A stretch of 64,000 nucleotides of DNA from Manduca sexta. Its lineage: Eukaryota; Arthropoda; Insecta; Lepidoptera; Sphingidae. Below, one piece after another: positions 58,023 through 64,000 of this stretch (positions are counted from its first letter, which is position 1; each line of letters opens with the position of its first letter). The stretch is from the NCBI RefSeq assembly GCF_014839805.1, contig NC_051116.1, forward strand, positions 2,728,001-2,792,000, written 5' to 3'. The notes beneath the pieces are model-generated. The model saw only the letters and a list, made by a program, of their open reading frames with translations. It was not told the DNA's origin and made no database searches. The position numbers and the translations under genes were made by a program.

Positions 58023-58053
58023 AGCCGGTTCAAACCAGTTGAGACCGGTTAAA
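58023..58053. promoter_or_regulatory. Second pair of ACCGGTT-type motifs
   Basis: GCCGGTTCAAACCAGTTGAG is followed by ACCGGTTAAA within 31 bp, the same motif class as at 7078-7258. Regulatory role is inferred only. Confidence 0.2.
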
Positions 58054-59455
58054 TCTAGATTACGCAAGTTTTAAGCTGAAGGAATTAATGCAAGGAAACT
58101 GTTTGAAATGCAGTTATTGGTTGAATGTTAGTTAATTGATTGTGGGTGTAAAAAACTCTTTAATGTGGTAGTCATTGGTGTTAAGGTTCCGGGTTCGATT
58201 TCCAAAATGGGAAATGTAGATGTTGATTATATAACACCAAAATGTGGGTCATATTTATTTATTTATTTAAATAAGGTTCTCCAACAGTACACACATTTCT
58301 TGTTAATAACATAAAAGTAGTAAGGTCACATTCTGATGTGTGTACCAGTTATAGGAGTACACAACACTCACAAATTAGTACGCAATGTTGATATTTTACA
58401 AAAATACAAATTAATACTAAAATCTACCAACTAATAATTACAAAGTAAACATAACTAGGATATAGATCCTTTTATAAATTTGTACTTACTGCTGATTTAT
58501 TATGTTTCGATTATTGAGGGTACGCAATGATAGTGGGATTAGTCATATAACTGTATCTCTACCTACCCTTTGATGCTAATGATATTACAATCATGCCCTA
58601 TTCAGGATTCGAACTTGCTACCAAACTCAAAAGTTCTTCAAGAAATAATTTGTTTACCCAAGTTTCTTTAACAGTATTTGAAAACTTTTTTCCTATCAAA
58701 GGTAAACTTAAAAGACTACTCTACTAAAGTGGATGTAACGAATTTAAGAAGTTTACTTAAAATTGCGACAATTTTGTCAACTACACTTCGACAAACTACT
58801 GTAGACTCGCGTTTATGGACTTTTCAGCGGATTTTAGCAAAAATTGACCTTATGTTCTGAGTATTAAGGATTAAAATTGATTAGTAACATATGTGCAAAT
58901 CACTGGTGCTATAGCAAAAGATTGATCTTATTGTTAGTGAAATAGAGTCTACAATTGCGTAAAATAACACATTGGTGTATTACGTTTTAAATTTAGCTCT
59001 TTTATGATACACAAAATCTATAATCAACCTTATGTTTGAAGCATAAAGTCCAAATTGCTCTGTATTAAACATGTATTAAAGTCCTTATTTCAAAAACAGT
59101 GGAGGTAAGATAGGCGTCGTGAAAATTCGGAAAACAAAAATACATTTTCGCGTGAAAACTAAAGGGTTAGTATAGAAACAGTTAGAGATAGTTGCTTTCG
59201 CGACTGCGCAATTATCTTTGTCTATCGAATTCCCTTTTACAGTGGCAAAGTTTTGTGCTTTATTCCATAGACTTCTGGAAACTTCGTAGTATATTGCTTG
59301 GGATAGGAAATAGACAAAATGTAGTTTTTTTTATAACAAAACGGATCGTTCAACTGATTAGCGTCACGAGACCGTATAAGTAGTATCCTCATGCAGAACA
59401 TTAAATTAACTTTTGTAGTAAAATAAAAGTACTGCATTTTTTACTATAACTAGTT
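58054..59455. other. About 1.4 kb without a recognised gene
   Basis: A B-box-like GGGTTCGATTTCC at 58190 might be a tRNA-SINE relic. Short frames at 58678-58860 and 59192-59437 have no recognisable feature. Confidence 0.35.
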
Positions 59456-59742
59456 GACCCAACAGACGTTGTCCCGTCTTAACTATGAATTCGCAGCGCG
59501 CATTCTGTCAATCGCTGACAGTTATTTCAAACAATTGACAGTTATATTAAAATTAATATTTTCGTTAAGTTTTCTTAAATTTTCTAATATTCCGCGTAAT
59601 TTTTTGATTTTTTTATTTCATTAAAAACCTTCTACTGACAATAACAAACACAACAATAAAAAATAATGAAATCGGTCCAGCCGTTCACGCGTGATGGCAT
59701 GACCAAGGGAAATATACCATTTTTATATACATAGATTTTCTC
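59456..59742 (+). repeat. Rep-4 copy, full length
   Basis: From ACCCAACAGACGTTGTCCCG to TTTTATATACATAGATTTTC. It faces the reversed copy at 60445-60735. Confidence 0.8.
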
Positions 59743-60040
59743 CCGACGTTTCGGGGACTTTGCAGCCTTCGTGAAGTCCCAGAGACCGTTGACTGAGCCA
59801 ACGCTTTTGATATGAGCGCGAACCTATCAAACAGTATTTTACGTAATCAGTACTCTATTGTTACAACTAAATATGAAATGGTCATTATCACGGTTCCCAT
59901 GTCAAAATAAGTTTAATAATGGAGCTATAAGTCTGTCTACCAGTTAAAGAAGCTAGCGATTTTCTTTAAAATGAAACAGCAAGGTGAACCTTTGGTTCGT
60001 GTAGTGGCATACAGATAGTATTATGGAAAGTTGATAGAAG
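59743..60040 (+). repeat. Rep-8 fragment and unassigned sequence
   Basis: Positions 59746-59800 carry CTCCCGACGTTTCGGGGACT and CAGCCTTCGTGAAGTCCC, as in the Rep-8 copy at 29660. The rest is unassigned. Confidence 0.45.
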
Positions 60041-60425
60041 TTATCTGGTGCCTTATTCTCTAACCCCCTTATTCATAGACGTTATTTATCTAAGGACGGA
60101 GCATTGCTGTGATAACAAGTCTGTTTCCCAGTGCTGACGGCATGGCAGCCTTCGCAGTGCGTAGACATAGGGCCGTTGTGATTGGCTAATATTGAGATAC
60201 AACTTGAATGTGGTTGGCTGTCAGATAAACAAAGCTGAGAAACAGACTTGTTATCACAGCAATGCTCCGTCCTTAGATAAATAACGTCTATGAATAAGGG
60301 GTTATGACTGTAAACTCGTAACACGGCTGTTTACGTTTCGTGAAGTTAACGTAGAAAGATTTTCTGTATGCCAATTTCTGTTGTCTTTAGCGCGACGCAG
60401 TGCGTTAGGTGCTTGTTATGTAATA
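60041..60425 (+). repeat. Old host repeat copy 2, carrying MITE-3
   Basis: TCTGGTGCCTTATTCTCTA before the MITE and TGTAAACTCGT, TTTCGTGAAGTTA, CAATTTCTGTTGTCTTTAGC and GCGACGCAGTGCGTTAGGTG after it match copy 1 at 50300-50750. Its right inverted end is not visible, probably lost where Rep-4 begins. Confidence 0.65.
60063..60302. mobile_element. MITE-3, 240 bp, TA target duplication, about 67-bp inverted ends
   Basis: Ends are ACCCCCTTATTCATAGACGT and the complement of ACCCCTTATTCATAGACGTT, extending as inverted repeats for about 67 bp with one indel (five C versus four) and one mismatch. TA flanks both sides (60061-60062, 60303-60304). The empty target TTATTCTCTATGA exists at 50310-50322. 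Such closely matched arms suggest recent activity. No transposase is encoded; it is probably mobilised by a Tc1/mariner-type enzyme (inference from TA). Confidence 0.88.
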
Positions 60426-60444
60426 TCAAAATGACTTATTTATA

Positions 60445-60735
60445 TATCATATATAAAAATGAATCCCTATTTCCCTTGGTCACGCCATCACGCGTGAACG
60501 GCTGGACCGATTTCACTATTTTTTTTTTGTTGTGTTTGTTATTGTCAGGAGAAGGTTCTTATGAAAGCAAAAAATCAGACTATTGCGCGGAAAATTAGCA
60601 AATTTAAGAATACTTAACGATAATATTAATTTTATATAACTGTCAATTGTTTGAAATAACTGTCAGTGATTGACAGAATGCGCGCTGCAAATTCATAGTT
60701 AAGACGGGACAACGTCTGGCGGGTCAACTAGTGGT
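60445..60735 (-). repeat. Rep-4 copy, full length
   Basis: From TATATAAAAATGAATCCCTA to the complement of CAGACGTTGTCCCGTCTTAA and AGTTGACCC. Confidence 0.8.
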
Positions 60736-61290
60736 ATATAAAAGAAGGCCTCAGGTTGAGTATCCGCAAGCTGATTCCATAACGCGACACACTTGTGCCA
60801 CTATGGCGAGGTTATAATTATTATACGACCAGCTGGCTTACTAGTTCGATTTAATATAAACTGTTTAAAATATCTGGTTTGTCATTAAAGTTGTAACAGC
60901 GTGAAAATATATGAACATGTGTGGAGAACAAAAGGTTTGGAGAAAATACAGTCTCTTATTAATTCAATGAATGTACATTTTAATCAGTCTTTTATTTCCG
61001 CGTTTGAGAAAATAAAATCTGAATCACAAAACGTTATAAAAATATACAGCAAAAATTTTAATGGAATTTTTGTGGATAATTTATTTTATAAAATATGGCC
61101 ATGGCTGCATTGGAACTGACGAGAGAAAAGTACAAGGAAGAGTAACCCTTGCGAATAGACACGAAACCGATCTGTTTGAAACTGAGTATACAGGCTGATC
61201 CCGGAAGGCGTCACTTACGTGGTCCATTGTGGCGTGTTTTACACCTTGTATGGCGGTCGCCTTCTAGTTAATACAAATATCTTACCATAC
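60736..61290 (-). repeat. Two worn Rep-1 fragments with spacer
   Basis: Reversed pieces at about 60765-60825 (CTGATTCCATAACGCGACAC) and 61165-61285 (CAGGCTGATCCCGGAAGGCG, TACACCTTGTATGGCGGTCG). A 72-codon frame between them (60901-61119) lacks an ATG and is unrecognised. Confidence 0.5.
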
Positions 61291-62307
61291 ATAGTATAGC
61301 AATTAGTACAAAACATCTTTATATCTGCGAAATTCACACGGAATACAATGAATCGGTCATTCTGTAATGTTCCCATCGCCAGCACGCCTCACAGGCCGCC
61401 ACTGGGAAAGTGGAAATGTATGTAATTAGCAGAAAGGTCGGTTTAATTGCACTACTATCGGACAATCTTCAATCATTTCTTTGGTTGATTCTAAGCTCAA
61501 TAACGATATAACTCTAAATACTAATAGAACAGGTCGTTCTTGAAAAGTAAAAGTAACGGTAATGTATGTACCTTAGCTTATATAACTATTGTGACTCTGT
61601 ACAAGAAAAACTTGAAAAAAATATATACAACAACAATTGGTGAAAAAAGTATGCTCTGAGTTTGTTTCTGCTTTTCTTCTTCGGGTAGTCATCACTTAGG
61701 TAGCTAGTATAAGGCTGGTTGGTTAGCTAAGGCTCATGTCCTCAACGATGAGGATCGCCACGCGTTATCCTTTTATTTCCCCCTAGCTGCCAGCCCGAGC
61801 TGGCTACTTTGGCTACCTTATGTCTTGTATTCCTTATGAATTTTATACCTAATTTAGAATGGCCGTAGTATAAGTGATCTTATTTATTTAGAAATAATAA
61901 TAATTATTCTTGTATATTACATTCCATTAGACCCACTCACCCACATAAAAAAATAGCGCCGAAGCTACCCGTACCGTCCCATCTCAGAAATCTTACGTAC
62001 ACTCCATGCTTGACAATACCACCTAAAATTCCGCGGTGGCCTTCTTCGGCACGTAAATACTACTGCAGGCTTCCTGCGACGGAAAAGTGTCTCAGGAGCC
62101 GTTCAAGTATTACGTAACGCATTTTTGAACATTTTTGACCACCCCATCCTCGTATGTAACGCGCTGTAACGTTTTCCTGTAAGCCCCCGCCGCCTTCTAA
62201 AAGTTATGTAACTCTAAAGTGTCAATTTTTTTGTAATATTCTCAATTATTTTACCCAAAATACCGGAATGTCGCTATAATACCTTCGTTATTGTTTTAAA
62301 ATAAAAA
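61291..62307. other. No recognised gene upstream of the GMC pseudogene
   Basis: Mixed DNA. Positions about 62100-62215 have TATTACGTAACGCATTTTTG and TAACGCGCTGTAACG, a phrase style I associate with dispersed insect DNA elements, but I cannot delimit one. No further GMC exon is recognisable. Confidence 0.4.
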
Positions 62308-62699
62308 AGCGCTGACCCATTCTTCTACCCTAAAATCAAACTTAACTTCTACGACGAAGAATCTGTCTTCACTGACATGTTGAGCTACATTGAGGACTTT
62401 TTGCGCATTCAAGATTCGACGTTCTTCAAGAATGCTGAGGATGAAGTTATCAAGTCTGAGCTGGACTGCGCAGGAGATTACTGGAGTTGTTACGCCAAGT
62501 AGCATACCGTGAATATCCTGTATATCCTGTAAGCACATGCGCAATGGGTTCAGTTCTGGACAGCAAAGGCAAGATTAAAGGAGTGGGAGAACTCAGGGTA
62601 GCGGTTTCGAGTGCTCTTGTACCTCTATCTAGATTCAATAACCTGGCTGCGACCCTTATGCTCGTTGAAAAGATCGCTAATGATATCAAGCAAGCATAA
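62308..62699 (+). pseudogene. GMC oxidoreductase pseudogene, 3' remnant
   Basis: The first frame (62308-62499) reads DPFFYPKIKLNFYDEESVF and DYWSCYAK, matching the C-terminal substrate-side region of GMC enzymes, then hits TAG at 62500-62502. A shift of one base lets the match go on in another frame (62487-62699) through YPVSTCAMGSVLDSKG to FNNLAATLMLVEKIANDIKQ and a stop. At the active site Tyr replaces the His seen as His517 in the intact gene (TAT for CAT), and the VDAS-type motif is lost. A 9-bp tandem duplication (TATCCTGTA twice) lies at this point. The N-terminal two-thirds, including FAD motifs, is absent. AATAAA follows at 62713-62718. Orientation is the same as the intact GMC gene. 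Confidence 0.85.
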
Positions 62700-62744
62700 A
62701 TGTTGTGTTTTTAATAAATTTACTGTATGGTTATAATATGTTTA

Positions 62745-63055
62745 ATTTTTTTTTTGTTATTGCTATCAATGACGAGACGAGTTTGCAGTTTGCGTGATGG
62801 TAAGTGATACGACCGCCCATGAGGAGTAGAAATACCATCCAACATCTTGAATTATAAAGCATTGTTTGGTATTTCACTGCGCTCGCCATTTTGAAATATA
62901 AGATGTTAAATTTTATTATGTCCAGTAGTTATATTGGCTAGAATGTCCTTCAAACCGGAACACAACAGTGACTACCTAATGCTGCTTGGCGGCAGAAATA
63001 GACATAGCGGTGGTACCTATCCAGGCAGAATCTCATATGAGAGGCTTACCACTAG
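62745..63055 (-). repeat. Rep-2 copy, full length
   Basis: Reversed, from the complement of the A tail to the complement of TCTCATATGAGA at about 63031-63042, directly after the GMC pseudogene. Confidence 0.82.
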
Positions 63056-63198
63056 TAAAAATATATAATCCAGGACAACGTTTCCACACATACATAGACT
63101 TGCTTCCTGTCACATTATGGAACATCTGTGTTCGATGATATGAAAAGACTAGTGGAACTCTCAGCTACTCGAGAAAAAACGTAGAGGATAATTTCATG
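63056..63198. other. No recognised feature
   Basis: Short spacer. Confidence 0.35.
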
Positions 63199-63415
63199 AC
63201 TGTCTCAGTAGCATAGTTGTGTCACAGTACGACTGCAGTGCTGAGGTCTCAGGTTCGATCGCCGGGTTGGACAGAATGATAGTTCTACTCTAGTATCAGC
63301 CCGGAGTCTGGAATTTGTAGCTCGCCCCCTATCACATCATGGGACGGAATATATACGACGGAAATTGGTGGTGTGTACCTCTTCGTACACCTTCGGGGAT
63401 AAAAGACATGAGTGT
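63199..63415 (+). repeat. SINE-B copy with internal deletions
   Basis: Head CTGTCTCAGTAGCATAGTTG, B-box-like AGGTTCGATCGCC, core GTATCAGCCCGGAGTCTGGA, and end ACACCTTCGGGGATAAAAGA. The CCCGATATGGCGATAGG segment is missing. Confidence 0.78.
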
Positions 63416-64000
63416 GTGTGGCAATGTTAGTCAGCTTTATAGTAAATAGCTGTAATCATTTTTTTTATATGTTAGGTCTCATGTAATATTGAGCGATCCT
63501 ATAATAGCAGGCATAATGCCAAAATCCGGTCACATTGACCAGTGCCCATTCCAGGAACTGATCCTGAACGAAATAATACCTCATACGCAATAAAGCCACG
63601 TCGCCAAACACTAGAAATAAGTTACAAAACTAGTATTATATTGTAAGATATAAAATAATAAGTTTGCAGGTACGGAGTAGTGCGCGGAAACGGGGGGCTG
63701 AGTGGGGGATCGTAGTCCGGAACTGCACTCGCGCTTGCTCTCAGGGTTGGCACGTATGAATATAAAAATATTTCATTTTCGTTTAAACAAAGTTCATTCG
63801 TACAAAGAATACATATAGACACTAGCAACACCATCTATGATTTTTATTTTACTCATCGCACCAAGGCATAAATTCTAATTGGTCAGACATTATACCCTCA
63901 AAACTCTAATGTGCGTATCATCATCAAAACGGTTTTAGAGAAAATTTTCCTTGCATAGATAATAGACTCTAGCACCCAGGATTAATGTAGCTTCTGCCCT
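63416..64000. other. No recognised gene to the window end
   Basis: Contains a GC-richer patch at 63665-63755. A 70-codon reversed frame is unrecognised. Confidence 0.35.

Overview
This window looks like nuclear DNA of a moth or butterfly (Lepidoptera). The DNA is AT-rich and almost free of long reading frames. It is packed with tRNA-derived SINEs of types common in that order (one family ending in ATT repeats, one ending in the sense of a conserved CCCCTTCGGGGATAAA motif). The only well-supported protein gene is an intron-containing GMC oxidoreductase of the insect ecdysone-oxidase/glucose-dehydrogenase-like type. The species cannot be named from the sequence alone.

Genes. One intact GMC oxidoreductase lies at 51241-54350 (+), in three coding exons totalling 588 codons plus stop. 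A degraded 3' piece of a second GMC gene lies about 8 kb downstream at 62308-62699 (+), with a frameshift and loss of the catalytic His. Together they look like the remains of a local GMC duplication. The rest of the window holds no gene I can defend; a single uncharacterised open frame at 35505-35786 is listed with low confidence.

Repeats. About 18 copies or relics of SINE-A, 13 of SINE-B and 3 of SINE-C are spread over the window, together with recurring non-coding families that I label Rep-1 to Rep-8, mostly LINE-tail-like. One 5'-truncated LINE 3' end has its poly(A) and target-site duplication (43317-43868). There are three CpG-rich minisatellite arrays of the same 87-bp unit at 18103-18715 (+), 30718-31094 (-) and 47808-48475 (-). 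A different array at 5984-6990 has a 58/68-bp unit arranged in a 242-bp higher-order repeat. Elements with terminal inverted repeats include a near-equal-length pair (399 and 398 bp, opposite orientation), two elements of about 240 bp, a 656-bp one and a 1018-bp foldback.

Reading the layout. From 1 to 51 kb the window is gene-poor repeat-rich sequence; from 51.2 to 54.4 kb is the GMC gene; from 54.4 to 64 kb is again repeat-rich and contains the GMC pseudogene. The most informative structures are insertion histories: two copies of one older repeat (about 50.3 kb and 60.0 kb) act as each other's empty site, defining exactly the insertion of a SINE in one and of a 240-bp TA-flanked MITE in the other. 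I did not find an undescribed multi-gene system. The strongest candidates for novelty are the dispersed 87-bp minisatellite, the higher-order minisatellite and the unclassified inverted-repeat elements. Family names of repeats are from memory of motif style, not from a database search.
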